Origin: Gammaproteobacteria bacterium | Lineage (GTDB): Bacteria; Pseudomonadota; Gammaproteobacteria; Pseudomonadales; Halieaceae | Assembly (NCBI GenBank): GCA_030427485.1 | Contig: JAUICG010000011.1 | Location: forward strand, 62,001-126,000 | Direction: 5' to 3' | DNA: 64,000 bases | Shown: in pieces, positions 17,318 through 29,080 of the stretch | How the letters are laid out: every line of letters starts with the position of its first letter | Position numbering within the stretch: the stretch's first letter is position 1 | Made by a program: the position numbers and the translations under genes | Notes under the pieces: generated by a model | The model's input: only the letters and a program-made list of their open reading frames with translations | Databases searched by the model: none | Told to the model about the DNA's origin: nothing

Positions 17318-17560
17318 TCAGCTGTCGAGCAACTGTTCTGCCTGTTCGCGCGGCAACAGGTCCCATTGCTCACTGTCAGCGTCGTAAAGGAGTTGAAGCT
17401 CACCCGAGAACAGCAATCCGCGCAACTGCGCGACCTTTTCCGCCAGTGTGTGCTCCCGCTCGCCATAATCGGTTCCGTCGCGGGAGGCGAACTCCTCGAG
17501 CAGCGCCTGCAGCACCTCGCCCTGCAAGCGCTGTGGCGGAACCCTCACAAATTCTGCCAT
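17318..17560 (-). CDS. YheU family (UPF0270) protein
   Basis: The 80-residue protein matches YheU: IPW-like opening replaced by EFVRVPPQRL, then the conserved RDGTDYGEREHTLAEKVAQL block at about residues 27-46. No biochemical function is established for the family. It lies 12 bases before tusA on the same strand and probably heads the tusA-epmC-pdxB transcript. Confidence 0.85.
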   Translation of the reverse strand: MAEFVRVPPQRLQGEVLQALLEEFASRDGTDYGEREHTLAEKVAQLRGLLFSGELQLLYDADSEQWDLLPREQAEQLLDS

Positions 17561-17629
17561 GTTGTGGTTCTACTCCTTCTGGTGGCGCGATAATATACGG
17601 GTTGTGCCTGCGAATGTGGAGTCCAAACC

Positions 17630-18166
17630 GTGCAAACTTCCTTTATCGTCACCTTTATTGGTGACGACAGACCCGGACTGGTAGAAAAACTGTCAGCCGT
17701 CATTGAAAAAAACCAGGGCAACTGGCATGAAAGCAAGCTGTCGCAGCTGGGCGGCAAATTCGCCGGATTGATCCTGGTCTCCCTGCCCGCCGATGGCGGG
17801 CCATCGCTGGAGGCGGACCTTGGCGCACTGGCCGCCAGCGGCATCAGTGTCCGTGTCACTCCGATGGAATCCATCGCATCCGCACAAACCCCGGCGCCCG
17901 TTCCGGGACGAGATATCACGCTGACTGTCCTCGGGCCGGACCGCCGCGGCATAGTTCGGGAAATATCCGCCGCGCTTGCCAAACGCCAGATCAACGTTCT
18001 GGAGATGGATACCGACGTCCAGAGCGCGCCTATGAGCGCGGAACCGATCTTCCACGCGCGAATTGAAGCATGGATACCGGAAGCCGCCCGTATGGATGAG
18101 TTGCAGGCGAGCCTCGACGAGATCGCCGACAGCATGACGCTGGAGATAGACCTGGGGCAGGCCTGA
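17630..18166 (+). CDS. GcvR-like tandem ACT-domain regulator
   Basis: The 178-residue protein has two ACT domains (about residues 3-75 and 94-172), opening SFIVTFIGDDRPGLVEKLS and DITLTVLGPDRRGIVREIS. GcvR, a glycine-sensing partner that inhibits the GcvA activator, has this layout. Here no gcvA or gcv operon is adjacent, so the regulated pathway is unknown. The start is a GTG preceded by TGGAG. It is divergent from the yheU-like gene. Confidence 0.78.
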   Translation: MQTSFIVTFIGDDRPGLVEKLSAVIEKNQGNWHESKLSQLGGKFAGLILVSLPADGGPSLEADLGALAASGISVRVTPMESIASAQTPAPVPGRDITLTVLGPDRRGIVREISAALAKRQINVLEMDTDVQSAPMSAEPIFHARIEAWIPEAARMDELQASLDEIADSMTLEIDLGQA

Positions 18167-18197
18167 TCAAAGCGGCCACAGGCCGGGACCGGCGCCC

Positions 18198-18422
18198 CTA
18201 TTCGTTATGGTTGCGCAATAGCTTGCGCAGGCCGATCCAGAACACCACGCATAATGCCGCCAGTGCAATCGTGCCACCGGCGATCATCAGGGTGCCGGTA
18301 AACAGATCGGCCATTTCCCGCCGGGAAATGCCGAACTGATCGACAGCGGTCCAGACCAGTACAGCGAGCGCCATCAGCCCCAACAAAAGTGTGCGATAGA
18401 AGCGGCGGTTGGCCCTGCTCAT
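18198..18422 (-). CDS. Small two-helix membrane protein, unknown
   Basis: The 74-residue protein has two predicted membrane helices (about 10-27 and 41-64) and a basic C-terminus RKLLRNHNE. I do not recognise its family. It follows aroC by 15 bases on the same strand, suggesting co-transcription but giving no functional clue. Confidence 0.6.
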   Translation of the reverse strand: MSRANRRFYRTLLLGLMALAVLVWTAVDQFGISRREMADLFTGTLMIAGGTIALAALCVVFWIGLRKLLRNHNE

Positions 18423-18437
18423 CAGGCAATACGCTGT

Positions 18438-19553
18438 TCAGGAGGCATCGCCACGTGGCCTGGCAGCGGGAATCACCGGTGTATCGCACTGCACGTCCAT
18501 ATTCTGCGCACGATGACGCAGCACGTGGTCCATCAACACAATCGCCAGCATCGCCTCCGCGATCGGTGTGGCGCGAATGCCGACACAGGGGTCATGACGG
18601 CCGTGCGTAGCAACCTCAGTCGCCGCTCCGCTGACATCGATAGTGGCGCCCGGCTGGCGTATGCTCGAGGTAGGTTTCAGGGCGAGGCTCACGGTAATAT
18701 CCTGTCCGCTGCTGATACCGCCCAGCACGCCGCCGGCATTGTTGCCAATAAATCCCTGCGGGGTCAGCAGGTCGCGATGCTCGCTACCATGCTGCTCCAC
18801 GGCGTCGAAGCCCGCGCCGATTTCCACGCCCTTGACGGCGTTGATGCCCATCATCGCACTGGCGATATCGGCATCCAGCCGGTCGAAAACCGGCTCACCC
18901 AGTCCCGGCATAACCCCGCTGGCCACAACATTGATGCGCGCACCGATAGAATCCCCGCTTTTTATCAGGGCTGCCATGAAGGCCTCCATGTCGGCCACTT
19001 TCGCGGGGTCCGGACAGAAGAAGGGATTGCTGTCCACCACGTCCCAGTCAATCTGCTCTACCCTGATCGGGCCCAGTTGCGCCAGATAGCCACGAATCTC
19101 GATGCCGTAGCGCGACGACAGATATTTCTTCGCGACGGCCCCGGCGGCAACCCGCATGGCCGTTTCACGCGCAGAGGATCGACCGCCACCGCGGTAGTCT
19201 CTGAACCCGTATTTCTGATTATAGGTATAGTCTGCGTGAGCGGGACGAAACGTATCCTTGATATTGGAGTAGTCCTTGGATCGCTGGTCAGTGTTCTCGA
19301 TCATCAGCCCGATCGGGGTGCCCGTGGTGACGCCCTCGAAAACGCCGGACAGGATGCGGACTTCATCTGCCTCGCGCCGCTGCGTGGTAAAACGCGAAGT
19401 ACCCGGTTTACGCCGATCGAGGTCGCGCTGCAGGTCGGCGACATCCAGCGGCAATCCGGGAGGACATCCATCAATGATACACCCGAGCGCGGGCCCGTGA
19501 CTCTCGCCGAAGCTGGTCACCGTGAATAGCTTGCCGATTGAGTTTCCCGCCAT
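18438..19553 (-). CDS. aroC: Chorismate synthase
   Basis: AroC makes chorismate from 5-enolpyruvylshikimate-3-phosphate using reduced FMN. The 371-residue protein shows [18 protein letters not shown] near the N-terminus, [15 protein letters not shown] and [21 protein letters not shown], all family signatures. The ordered aroC-prmB neighbourhood is common in gammaproteobacteria. The C-terminal tail is slightly longer than the core, ending in a short basic segment. Confidence 0.97.
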   Translation of the reverse strand: MAGNSIGKLFTVTSFGESHGPALGCIIDGCPPGLPLDVADLQRDLDRRKPGTSRFTTQRREADEVRILSGVFEGVTTGTPIGLMIENTDQRSKDYSNIKDTFRPAHADYTYNQKYGFRDYRGGGRSSARETAMRVAAGAVAKKYLSSRYGIEIRGYLAQLGPIRVEQIDWDVVDSNPFFCPDPAKVADMEAFMAALIKSGDSIGARINVVASGVMPGLGEPVFDRLDADIASAMMGINAVKGVEIGAGFDAVEQHGSEHRDLLTPQGFIGNNAGGVLGGISSGQDITVSLALKPTSSIRQPGATIDVSGAATEVATHGRHDPCVGIRATPIAEAMLAIVLMDHVLRHRAQNMDVQCDTPVIPAARPRGDAS

Positions 19554-19610
19554 ATTTTTTTCGTGTTCCCGAACGCCGCTGGTATCAAACCGCGTATTAT
19601 AGGCTTATTC

Positions 19611-20525
19611 TCACACCCTTGTGCTGGAATCTTGCAACTCCGCCGCCGTCAGCGCAAACACGCCCTCGCCGCCGTGCTCAAACTCCACCCACGTGAAAGG
19701 CATTTTGGGGTAAGCGGCTTCCAGCGCGGGCCAACTGTTACCCACTTCCACTATCAGCAAGCCGGTATCGCGGAGAAACTCGCCCGCAACGCGGAGTATG
19801 CGACGGGTCAGGTCCAGGCCATCCGCGCCCGAGCCGAGCGCGCGCTCGGGTTCATGGTGATACTCAGCGGGCATGTTGGCGAGGTCCTGTGCATCCACAT
19901 ACGGAGGGTTACTGAGAATCAGGTCGTAACGAACATCACCCAGGGTGGCGAAGAGGTCGGACTGGCAGATACTGACACGCTTCTCGACCCCCAGCAGAAG
20001 CGCATTTTCTCTCGCCAGTTCAAGCGCGGCACCGTCGATATCCAGCAAATCCACGTGCGCGTCAGGGTAATAATAGGCAGCGGCCAATCCGATACAACCT
20101 CCCCCGCAGCATAAGTCCAGTATGCGCGTCGGCGCGGGTCCACTGTACCAGGGCTGGAAATCCCCGAGAATGAGTTCGGCAATCGGCGAACGCGGAATGA
20201 TCGCGCGCTGGTCGCAGTGAAACTGCAGACCGGCAAACCACGCACGCCCGGTTAAATACGGCAGCGGAATCTGCTCCTCGATACGGCGGCGCAACAGCGC
20301 GAACAGGCGCGTGGTAACGGTCTGGTCCAGGACCAGGGGTAACACGTCCTCGCCGGAACCGGCGGGCAATTGCGCTGCGAACAGCACCAGTTCCACGGCC
20401 TCATCCCAGGCGTTATCCGTTCCGTGACCGAAGAACACGTCGCCGCTCGCCAGGGCCTCGCTACAGAATTGCAGGGCTTCACCCACGGTCCGAGGTCGTT
20501 TGCTACTGCAGATATCATGTTTCAT
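19611..20525 (-). CDS. prmB: Ribosomal protein uL3 glutamine methyltransferase
   Basis: PrmB methylates a glutamine of ribosomal protein L3. The 304-residue protein has an S-adenosylmethionine motif DLCCGGGCIG at residues 137-146 and the glutamine-binding NPPY at 206-209. The N-terminal helical domain fits PrmB and differs from PrmC. It is divergent from folE and upstream of aroC on the same strand. Confidence 0.94.
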   Translation of the reverse strand: MKHDICSSKRPRTVGEALQFCSEALASGDVFFGHGTDNAWDEAVELVLFAAQLPAGSGEDVLPLVLDQTVTTRLFALLRRRIEEQIPLPYLTGRAWFAGLQFHCDQRAIIPRSPIAELILGDFQPWYSGPAPTRILDLCCGGGCIGLAAAYYYPDAHVDLLDIDGAALELARENALLLGVEKRVSICQSDLFATLGDVRYDLILSNPPYVDAQDLANMPAEYHHEPERALGSGADGLDLTRRILRVAGEFLRDTGLLIVEVGNSWPALEAAYPKMPFTWVEFEHGGEGVFALTAAELQDSSTRV

Positions 20526-20596
20526 CGCGCAATTGTAACCGATTCACCATTCGCTGCGACGTGCCCGATACCGTTAGTACCCAACCGTTAGCACAA

Positions 20597-20625
20597 TTGC
20601 CTTGCAGGGAACGGATTGCTACTAT
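20597..20625 (+). promoter_or_regulatory. Candidate folE promoter
   Basis: TTGCCT (20597-20602) and TACTAT (20620-20625) are spaced by 17 bases, each matching four of six consensus positions. If real, the transcript begins near 20632, which excludes the TTG at 20616 as the folE start and favours 20664. Confidence 0.4.
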
Positions 20626-20663
20626 CAGCACCCCCTTGTCGCGACCACTGTGGAGTCAGGCTG

Positions 20664-21206
20664 TTGGAAGATCACTGGGCAAAGATAATCGAGTCGATAG
20701 GCGAGGACCTCAGCCGTCCGGGGCTTGTGGATACGCCCAAGCGCGCCGCCAAGGCCTTTGAGTTTTTAACGCAGGGCTACCGGCAATCGGTCGACGAGGT
20801 GGTGAATGACGCACTGTTTCCGTCGGCTTCGAGCGAGATGATCCTGGTGCAGGATATAGAACTGTACTCCCTCTGCGAACACCACGTCCTGCCCTTTATC
20901 GGCAAGTGCCATGTCGCCTATATTCCCACTGGCAAAGTACTGGGTCTCTCCAAGGTTGCACGGATTGTTGACGTCTACGCCCGACGTTTGCAAATCCAGG
21001 AATCGCTCACCGCGCAGATTGCCGAAACCGTTATGGAAGTGACCAATGCCGAAGGCGTGGGGGTGATTATCGAAGCACAACACATGTGCATGATGATGCG
21101 CGGTGTGGAAAAACAAAACTCACTGATGAAAACGTCCACAATGCTGGGCTCGTTTCGCAGCGAACACAAAACCCGCGAAGAGTTCCTGTCACTGCTCCAG
21201 ATGTAA
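20664..21206 (+). CDS. folE: GTP cyclohydrolase I
   Basis: FolE converts GTP to dihydroneopterin triphosphate, the first step of folate and pterin synthesis. The 180-residue protein has the zinc-binding CEHHVLPF and histidine/cysteine region [12 protein letters not shown], plus the C-terminal [15 protein letters not shown] block. No ATG fits. TTG at 20664 has GGAG eight bases upstream and leaves the usual short N-terminus before [12 protein letters not shown]. An alternative TTG at 20616 would overlap the candidate promoter. Confidence 0.92.
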   Translation: MEDHWAKIIESIGEDLSRPGLVDTPKRAAKAFEFLTQGYRQSVDEVVNDALFPSASSEMILVQDIELYSLCEHHVLPFIGKCHVAYIPTGKVLGLSKVARIVDVYARRLQIQESLTAQIAETVMEVTNAEGVGVIIEAQHMCMMMRGVEKQNSLMKTSTMLGSFRSEHKTREEFLSLLQM

Positions 21207-21235
21207 TCGCGGCACGGCGAACAGTTCCCGCTGTG

Positions 21236-21799
21236 CTACTGCGGAACGACATGCAGCCATTCCACATGGAGATATTGACGGTCTGCCGTGCGCTCGGCGC
21301 TATAGGCGAGCAACCTGCCACTCGAACTCCCCTGTAAACTGTATACACGGTACTGCTGCAGGTCCTCTCGACCGAATAACACCCTTTCCCCGAACACCCG
21401 ATTGGCCCACTGCACCGCACGCCCACAGGCGCGCCCGTCGCAACTGAACAGTTCGCTGGCGCCCTCCAGACTCGCCACCGCGTCCAGCATCCGGGCCATC
21501 ACCTCGGCGGCACTGAACCCGTTGCCGACCAGCCAAGTATAGCTGGTCAAGGTACCGCTGAGCCTTTCGCTGTGCTTGAAATGCCATTCGCCGCGCACTT
21601 TCTGAATCGCGCCGAGGCCGACCTCGTGATCGACCACCTCGCGTTCTGCAAACGCAATCTGCTTCGTATGCGGATATCCGTCCACCTGCTGCAATAGCAA
21701 CAGGACGGGAGGCGTGTCCGCAGCGACCGGCACACCGAGACACAGCGGGGCAAGCAAAGCTAACATCAAAACAAGCCTGTAGGGACTGCCGAACTTCAT
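21236..21799 (-). CDS. DUF4892-type exported protein
   Basis: The 187-residue protein has a signal peptide (about residues 1-27, ending PVAADTPP) and then a beta-rich domain resembling DUF4892, seen in Pseudomonas and relatives, with TWLVGNGFSAAEVM and a cysteine pair in FSCDGRACG that could form a disulfide. The function is unknown; it is likely periplasmic or outer-membrane associated. A GTG four codons upstream overlaps the hydrolase stop and is an alternative start. It is convergent with folE. Confidence 0.65.
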   Translation of the reverse strand: MKFGSPYRLVLMLALLAPLCLGVPVAADTPPVLLLLQQVDGYPHTKQIAFAEREVVDHEVGLGAIQKVRGEWHFKHSERLSGTLTSYTWLVGNGFSAAEVMARMLDAVASLEGASELFSCDGRACGRAVQWANRVFGERVLFGREDLQQYRVYSLQGSSSGRLLAYSAERTADRQYLHVEWLHVVPQ

Positions 21800-21807
21800 G
21801 CGGGATC

Positions 21808-22683
21808 TCACTCTCCTGTCGCGATCAGAAACTGTTGTACGCGCTGCGCCACCTGTGCCACATTGTCCTCCATATGGAAATGATGTTCACCATCGACGGT
21901 ATCCACGCTAAGGTGCGGGATATGAAGCCCCGCGTAGTGCGACATTGCCTGCGACTGCGCCCAGGTTTGCTGTGACAACAGCAGCAGCGTCGGCATATCC
22001 AACGCAGCCAGGACCGCGCGGAGGTGGGCATCGCTCAGCTTGACAGCGGAGGCGCCGTGCAAGCGCGGGTCAGTCGTCCAGGTCACGCCCCCGGGGCACG
22101 CCCGCACACTGCGTTCGACCAGGGTCCTGGCCGCCACGGGTGACAGCCCCCGCGCTTCCCTGGAAGCCACGGCCTCTTCGACGGAGGGAAAAACGCGATT
22201 CTGGCGCGTTTGCAGACGTTCCTTGTCCTGCAGCGCTTTGCGCATCTGGCGCGGAAACTCACTCTCCGCGACCGCACCGGGCACGACCGCATCGAGCAAC
22301 ACCAGGCGACGAATGCGCTCCGGAAATGCGCTGGCCAGCAAAGTCGAAATGATGGCGCCGCGGGAATGGCCGATCAGGTCAAACGTTTCCCAACCCAGTG
22401 TATTCACGACGCCGAGGATTTCCGGCAGGTCATCCCAGATCTGGTAACTGGCATCGGCTGAGCGCCGCTCACTCTGCCCGTGTCCGGTCAAATCGAGCGC
22501 CACGACATGGCAACCTGCCAGCAGCGGCGCCAGAAACGCAAAACTCGCGGCATTGTCGAGCCAGCCATGCAGCGCCAGCAAGGGCCTCTCTCCGGGTCGC
22601 CCCCATGTCAATCCCGCCAGTCGCAGCCCGTTTACTTGCCAACTGACAGTCGCAGCCGGACGCTGCGCCGCATCAGGCGCCAT
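21808..22683 (-). CDS. Alpha/beta hydrolase
   Basis: The 291-residue cytosolic hydrolase has the oxyanion-region motif LLALHGWLDN near residues 35-44, the nucleophile elbow GHSRGA with S107, and a terminal histidine in DGEHHFHMED. The C-C or ester substrate is not evident. It overlaps the sixA stop by one base and is followed by the DUF4892 gene, so the three form an operon. Confidence 0.85.
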   Translation of the reverse strand: MAPDAAQRPAATVSWQVNGLRLAGLTWGRPGERPLLALHGWLDNAASFAFLAPLLAGCHVVALDLTGHGQSERRSADASYQIWDDLPEILGVVNTLGWETFDLIGHSRGAIISTLLASAFPERIRRLVLLDAVVPGAVAESEFPRQMRKALQDKERLQTRQNRVFPSVEEAVASREARGLSPVAARTLVERSVRACPGGVTWTTDPRLHGASAVKLSDAHLRAVLAALDMPTLLLLSQQTWAQSQAMSHYAGLHIPHLSVDTVDGEHHFHMEDNVAQVAQRVQQFLIATGE

Positions 22684-23183
22684 TACACGCAGACCTCATA
22701 CTCCGGCGGACAGGCCCAGAACAACAACTTTCCACAACCGGCTGCCGCGACATCGAGTGATAACGTCACCAGGCCACCCGGCGGCAGGAACGGCACACTG
22801 CCCCGGGCGCCAAGGTAATGATCCACCAGAGAGGATACCAACGGCTGGTGCGAGACCAGCGCGATATGCTGCTCGTCACCGCCGCTGTCGTAAGCGGATA
22901 ACGCCGTATCGACCTGCGAGACGCTGGAACCTGGACGCAATGCGCCCTCCGCGCGGCTGGTCGCGGGACGTAACGTGGAAACGATAATTTCCGCTGTCTG
23001 CTGCGTTCGCAGCCAGGGGCTGTGCAGCACCGACGTAAGTGCGACAATGCTTCTCAGCCTGCAGGCTTTCTGAAACTGCGCGCACCCCAGCGCCACGTCT
23101 TCGCGCCCCGTCACTGTCAGCTCACGCAGACGGTCATTACTGCCGTCTTTAGCCTTGCCGTGCCGCCAGATTGTCACGATCAC
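22683..23183 (-). CDS. sixA: SixA-like phosphohistidine phosphatase
   Basis: The 166-residue protein has the RHG catalytic motif with H8 (IWRHGKA), conserved SPWLRTQQTAEII, and the second histidine in LVSHQPLV. SixA dephosphorylates histidine phosphotransfer proteins of the phosphotransferase system. It is the first gene of an operon with an alpha/beta hydrolase and a DUF4892 protein, whose relation to it is unclear. Confidence 0.88.
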   Translation of the reverse strand: MIVTIWRHGKAKDGSNDRLRELTVTGREDVALGCAQFQKACRLRSIVALTSVLHSPWLRTQQTAEIIVSTLRPATSRAEGALRPGSSVSQVDTALSAYDSGGDEQHIALVSHQPLVSSLVDHYLGARGSVPFLPPGGLVTLSLDVAAAGCGKLLFWACPPEYEVCV

Positions 23184-23308
23184 TGTATCGCTGGCTCCCT
23201 GTTCGCTGCGCGTTCACCAACAGGCATCATATCATCAAACGCCCGCTGTGCCGGTCGGTGTGCACGTCATGCTTGCGGGCGCGTCTGCTACACGCCCGCA
23301 ATACCGGA

Positions 23309-25234
23309 TCAGGCGGCGCTGGTGAGTTCCACCAACAGGGAATTCAGCCGCGAGACATACTCCGCGGGATCTTCCAGGTGACCGCCTTCTATGAGCGTGG
23401 CCTGGTCAAAAATTATCTGCGCGAGATTGGCAAACCGCTCCTCGTCGGGCTCCGCATCAAGCAACCGCGCCAGCGGGTGAACTGGATTGACCTCCAGTAT
23501 GGGCTTGGACTCCGGTACAGCCTGGCCGGCTGACTCCAGAATGCGGCGCATCTGGGCGCCCATGTCGTGCTCGCCGACAACCAGGCAGGCGACCGAATCA
23601 GTCAACCGCGCCGTAGCTCGCACCTCACTCACCCTGGACTCGAGTACTTTTGACAGGCGTTCTACCAGCGCCTCGGACTCCTTGGCCACCGCTTCCTGGG
23701 CTGCCTTGTCTTCCTCTGAGTCGCTGGACAGTTCCAGGGCACCGCGCGCCACATCCTGGAACTGTTTGCCGTCAAACTCGCCCAGATGGTTCATCAACCA
23801 GTCATCAACGCGATCAGACAGCAGCAGAACTTCTATGCCCTTCTTGCGAAAGACTTCCAGGTGCGGGCTCTTGCGAGCGGTGTTGAAGTTTTCCGCGACC
23901 ACGTAATAAATCTTGTCCTGTTTCTCCTGCAGGCGGGAGATATAATCCTCCAGCGACTGGTCCTGTACCTCGGAGTCGGTATGGGTTGTGCTGAAACGCA
24001 ATAGCTTGGCGATTTTCTCCTTGTTCGCCATATCTTCCGCGGGGCCCTCCTTGAGCACACTGCCAAACTGCTTCCAGAAATTGGCATAGTTGTCGCCCTT
24101 CTTCTCCTTGGCCATCTTGCCCAGCATGTCCAGCACCCGCTTGGTCAGGGCGCTGCGCATGTTTTCGACAGCGGGGTCCTGCTGCAGGATCTCGCGTGAC
24201 ACGTTCAGCGACAGGTCGTTTGAATCCACCACGCCCTTGACGAATCGCAGGTACATCGGCAGGAACTGTTCCGCATCGTCCATGATGAAAGTGCGCTGGA
24301 CATACAGCTTCAGCCCGCGGGACATCTCGCGATTCCACAAGTCGAACGGCGCCCTCGAGGGCAGGTATAACAGGCTGGTGTACTCCAGTTTGCCCTCGAC
24401 CTTGTTGTGGCTCCATGTCAACGGATCATCGAAGTCATGCGATACGTGTTTGTAAAAAGCCTTGTATTCGTCGTCGCTGATTTCAGTGCGCGGTCGCGTC
24501 CACAGCGCTGTCGCTTCGTTTATGGCCTCGAATTCAGGAGCTGCCGGCTTGGACGATTTTTTCTCATCGTCCTCTTCCGGCGCTGGCGGTTTGGCCATCG
24601 TGACGGGTACAGATATGTGATCGGAGTATTTCTTGATAACACTGCGCACACGCCAATCGTCGGCAAATTCCTTGCAGTCCTTTTTCAGGTACAGGGTAAT
24701 ACTGGTCCCTCTCGACTCCTTGGGTCTCGCTTCAATGGAGAACTCCGCCTCGCCGTGAGACTCCCACAGCACACCGGTATCTGCCGCGGTGCCGGCCTTG
24801 CGCGTGTGCACTTCCACACGTTCTGCAACGATAAAGCCGGAGTAGAAGCCGACGCCGAACTGGCCGATGAGTTGTGAATCCTTGCGCGCATCGCCGGTAA
24901 GGCTCTCCAGGAACGAAGCGGTACCCGACTTGGCAATCGTGCCGAGGTTTTCGATGACCTCGTCCCGCGTCATGCCGATGCCGTTATCGCTCAGGGTGAT
25001 GGTGTTTTTCTTCTTGTCGACTTCCACGCGAATTTCGTAGTCTGCCTGGCCCTCCAGCATCGATTCGTCTTCGAGCGAGGCGAAGCGCAGTTTATCAATC
25101 GCATCACTGGCGTTTGAAATCAACTCGCGCAGGAAGATTTCCTTGTTGCTGTACAGCGAGTGGATCATCAGGTGCAGCAGTTGTTTGGCTTCCGTCTGGA
25201 AGCCCAGGGTCTCTTTTTTTACATCAGCGGTCAT
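23309..25234 (-). CDS. htpG: Molecular chaperone HtpG (Hsp90)
   Basis: The 641-residue protein is bacterial Hsp90. The N-terminal ATPase has [26 protein letters not shown] and [11 protein letters not shown]; the middle domain has [10 protein letters not shown] and [11 protein letters not shown]; the C-terminal dimerisation domain ends near LLVELTSAA. An acidic linker ([10 protein letters not shown]) separates the first two domains. The start MTADVKKE was chosen, with AGAGG upstream, over a longer in-frame option. A sigma-32 promoter lies upstream. Confidence 0.97.
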   Translation of the reverse strand: MTADVKKETLGFQTEAKQLLHLMIHSLYSNKEIFLRELISNASDAIDKLRFASLEDESMLEGQADYEIRVEVDKKKNTITLSDNGIGMTRDEVIENLGTIAKSGTASFLESLTGDARKDSQLIGQFGVGFYSGFIVAERVEVHTRKAGTAADTGVLWESHGEAEFSIEARPKESRGTSITLYLKKDCKEFADDWRVRSVIKKYSDHISVPVTMAKPPAPEEDDEKKSSKPAAPEFEAINEATALWTRPRTEISDDEYKAFYKHVSHDFDDPLTWSHNKVEGKLEYTSLLYLPSRAPFDLWNREMSRGLKLYVQRTFIMDDAEQFLPMYLRFVKGVVDSNDLSLNVSREILQQDPAVENMRSALTKRVLDMLGKMAKEKKGDNYANFWKQFGSVLKEGPAEDMANKEKIAKLLRFSTTHTDSEVQDQSLEDYISRLQEKQDKIYYVVAENFNTARKSPHLEVFRKKGIEVLLLSDRVDDWLMNHLGEFDGKQFQDVARGALELSSDSEEDKAAQEAVAKESEALVERLSKVLESRVSEVRATARLTDSVACLVVGEHDMGAQMRRILESAGQAVPESKPILEVNPVHPLARLLDAEPDEERFANLAQIIFDQATLIEGGHLEDPAEYVSRLNSLLVELTSAA

Positions 25235-25285
25235 GGCAACCTCTTGGTAATTCATTGATACAAAGGGAATTATTTCCTTCCCGTG

Positions 25286-25314
25286 ATATTGGGGTGGCAG
25301 CGGTGAATTTCAAG
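25286..25314 (-). promoter_or_regulatory. Sigma-32 heat-shock promoter of htpG
   Basis: On the minus strand CTTGAAA (25308-25314) is an exact sigma-32 -35 element and CCCCAATAT (25286-25294) is a close -10 element, separated by 13 bases. It lies about 50 bases before the htpG ATG, with a purine-rich ribosome site between. Confidence 0.85.
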
Positions 25315-25348
25315 GGAGGCGGGGGAATTTATGGGGTCTTACAAACTC

Positions 25349-25381
25349 AAAAAAAAGCCCGTCCGAAGACGGGCTCTTTTT
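25349..25381 (-). terminator. sucD terminator
   Basis: An eight-base stem AGCCCGTC/GACGGGCT with a four-base loop (TTCG on the minus strand) is flanked by a run of eight Ts on the minus strand. It ends the sdh-suc transcript and insulates htpG. A run of Ts also follows it on the plus strand, so it may be bidirectional. Confidence 0.9.
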
Positions 25382-25400
25382 CCGCGGCGAGCCGGTGGCG

Positions 25401-26273
25401 CTACCAGCCTGTTACCTCGGCCAGCGCGGAACCGATTTCCGCCAGGCTGCGAACCGTTTTCACGCCGGCATCTTCCAGCGCGGCAAATTTCTCGTCGGCC
25501 GTGCCCTTACCCCCGGAAATAATCGCTCCCGCGTGGCCCATACGCTTGCCTTTGGGGGCAGTTACACCCGCGATATAGGACACCACCGGCTTGGTCACAT
25601 TGGCCTTGATATAAGCGGCCGCTTCTTCCTCGGCTGTGCCGCCGATTTCCCCGATCATCACGATCGCCTCGGTGGCCGGATCTTCCTGGAACATCCGCAG
25701 AATATCGATGAAATTGGAGCCCGGAATCGGATCGCCCCCGATACCGACACAGGTGGACTGGCCGAATCCGGCATCGGTAGTCTGCTTGACCGCTTCATAC
25801 GTCAATGTGCCTGAGCGTGAAACAATTCCGACTTTACCGGGCAGGTGAATATGCCCGGGCATGATGCCGATCTTGCACTCGCCTGGCGTGATCACACCGG
25901 GGCAGTTGGGTCCTATCAGGCGCACGCCGAGTTCATCGCACTTCACCTTGGCCTCGAGCATATCCAGTGTGGGAATACCTTCGGTGATGCACACGATAAG
26001 CTTTATGCCGCTATTGGCTGCTTCGAGGATGGAGTCTTTGCAAAACGGCGCGGGCACGTAGATCACCGACGCATCAGCGCCCGTGGCGGCAACGGCATCA
26101 GCCACGGTATTGAATACGGGCAGGCCCAGGTGCTCCTGGCCGCCCTTGCCGGGCGTTACGCCGCCCACCATTTTCGTACCGTACTCGATGGCCTGTTCAG
26201 AGTGGAACGTTCCCTGGGAGCCGGTAAAACCCTGGCAGATGACCTTGGTGTTCTTGTCGATAAGAATGCTCAT
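25401..26273 (-). CDS. sucD: Succinyl-CoA synthetase, alpha subunit
   Basis: SucD carries the active-site histidine and CoA site of succinyl-CoA synthetase. The 290-residue protein has [15 protein letters not shown] near the N-terminus and the [14 protein letters not shown] segment with the phosphohistidine. It shares one base with the sucC stop (TAATG), so the subunits are coupled. It is the last gene of the block. Confidence 0.97.
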   Translation of the reverse strand: MSILIDKNTKVICQGFTGSQGTFHSEQAIEYGTKMVGGVTPGKGGQEHLGLPVFNTVADAVAATGADASVIYVPAPFCKDSILEAANSGIKLIVCITEGIPTLDMLEAKVKCDELGVRLIGPNCPGVITPGECKIGIMPGHIHLPGKVGIVSRSGTLTYEAVKQTTDAGFGQSTCVGIGGDPIPGSNFIDILRMFQEDPATEAIVMIGEIGGTAEEEAAAYIKANVTKPVVSYIAGVTAPKGKRMGHAGAIISGGKGTADEKFAALEDAGVKTVRSLAEIGSALAEVTGW

Positions 26274-27442
26274 TATGCGGCTCCTCCCGCTGCTTTGACT
26301 GCTTGCTGGGCAGCATCCGTAAGACTGGTCGCAGCGATGATGTTCAATCCACTGTCCGCCAGGACCTTGCGCCCCAGGTCGGCGTTGTTGCCCTCCAGGC
26401 GAACGACTACCGGCACTTCAACGCCGATTTCTGCCACCGCGCCGATAACACCCTCCGCGATCAGGTCACAGCGCACGATGCCGCCGAAGATGTTGATCAG
26501 CACCGCTTTTACCTTGTCATCGGAAAGGATGATCTTGAAGGCCTCCGACACCCGTTCCTTGGTGGCACCGCCACCCACATCCAGGAAGTTGGCGGGGAAG
26601 CCACCGTGCAGCGCCACAATATCCATCGTACCCATCGCCAACCCCGCGCCGTTGACCATGCACCCGATGTTGCCGTCCAGTGCGACATAATTGAGTTCCC
26701 AGCGTGCGGCATGGGATTCACGCTCGTCCTCCTGGCTGGGATCGTGCATCGCCTGCAGTTGCGGCTGGCGGTACAACGCGTTGCTGTCGACGCCAATTTT
26801 GGCATCGAGGCAATGCAGATTGCCCTGTTCGGTTACGACCAGCGGATTGATTTCGATCAACGCCAGGTCCTTCTCGACGAACATCTGGGCCAGCCCCATG
26901 AATATCTTCACGAACTGTTTGATCTGCTCGCCCTCCAGGCCCAACTTGAAGGCCAGTTCACGACCCTGGTAAGGCTGGGGGCCCACCAGCGGGTCGATCG
27001 TTGCGCGCAGGATTTTCTCCGGCGTCTCCTCAGCGACCTTCTCGATCTCTACACCGCCTTCGGTGGAGGCCATGAATACGATACGCCGTGACGAACGATC
27101 CACCACCGCACCGAGATACAGTTCGTCGGCGATATCGGTACAGGTTTCGACCAGAATCTTGCTGACCGGCTGGCCGTTTTCATCCGTCTGGTACGTCACC
27201 AGTCGCTTGCCGAGCCACTGCTGGGCAAATTCCCTGATTTCATCCTTGGTTTTTACCAGTTTGACGCCGCCCGCCTTGCCGCGACCGCCCGCATGGACCT
27301 GTGCTTTGACCACCCACATATCGCCGCCGATTTTGTCCGCCGCCGCAGCCGCTTCCTGCGGGGTGTCCACGGCAAACCCCGTGGAAACGGGCAGCCCGTA
27401 CTCGGCAAACAGTTGCTTACCCTGATACTCGTGAAGATTCAT
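26273..27442 (-). CDS. sucC: Succinyl-CoA synthetase, beta subunit
   Basis: SucC is the ATP-grasp beta subunit. The 389-residue protein begins [20 protein letters not shown] and has [26 protein letters not shown] and the loop [11 protein letters not shown]. Together with SucD it makes ATP (or GTP) from succinyl-CoA. A 131-base gap containing a small CAACAC/GTGTTG hairpin separates it from lpd. Confidence 0.97.
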   Translation of the reverse strand: MNLHEYQGKQLFAEYGLPVSTGFAVDTPQEAAAAADKIGGDMWVVKAQVHAGGRGKAGGVKLVKTKDEIREFAQQWLGKRLVTYQTDENGQPVSKILVETCTDIADELYLGAVVDRSSRRIVFMASTEGGVEIEKVAEETPEKILRATIDPLVGPQPYQGRELAFKLGLEGEQIKQFVKIFMGLAQMFVEKDLALIEINPLVVTEQGNLHCLDAKIGVDSNALYRQPQLQAMHDPSQEDERESHAARWELNYVALDGNIGCMVNGAGLAMGTMDIVALHGGFPANFLDVGGGATKERVSEAFKIILSDDKVKAVLINIFGGIVRCDLIAEGVIGAVAEIGVEVPVVVRLEGNNADLGRKVLADSGLNIIAATSLTDAAQQAVKAAGGAA

Positions 27443-27573
27443 GTTCTATCCTGTCGTCTGATCCTGACTGTTGATGGTTGCATCCGTCCCGGCACTTGCA
27501 CGCGCCGGACCGGCCCCTGAACATCCCCGTGCGTCAACACTCTGTGTTGTTGTACGCACCGGAACGTGTTCCG

Positions 27574-29034
<1,461 letters not shown>

Positions 29035-29080
29035 TCACAATGGAAGGGTTGCAGTATTGCAATCTACAGCCTGCAGCGAT

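Noticed and set aside
23275..23299. GC hairpin after htpG
   Set aside because: A seven-base stem exists but there is no T-run, so terminator status is not supported.
27535..27549. CAACAC/GTGTTG hairpin between lpd and sucC as a terminator
   Set aside because: There is no T-run and sucCD must be expressed with the rest of the block; kept only as a possible tuning element.
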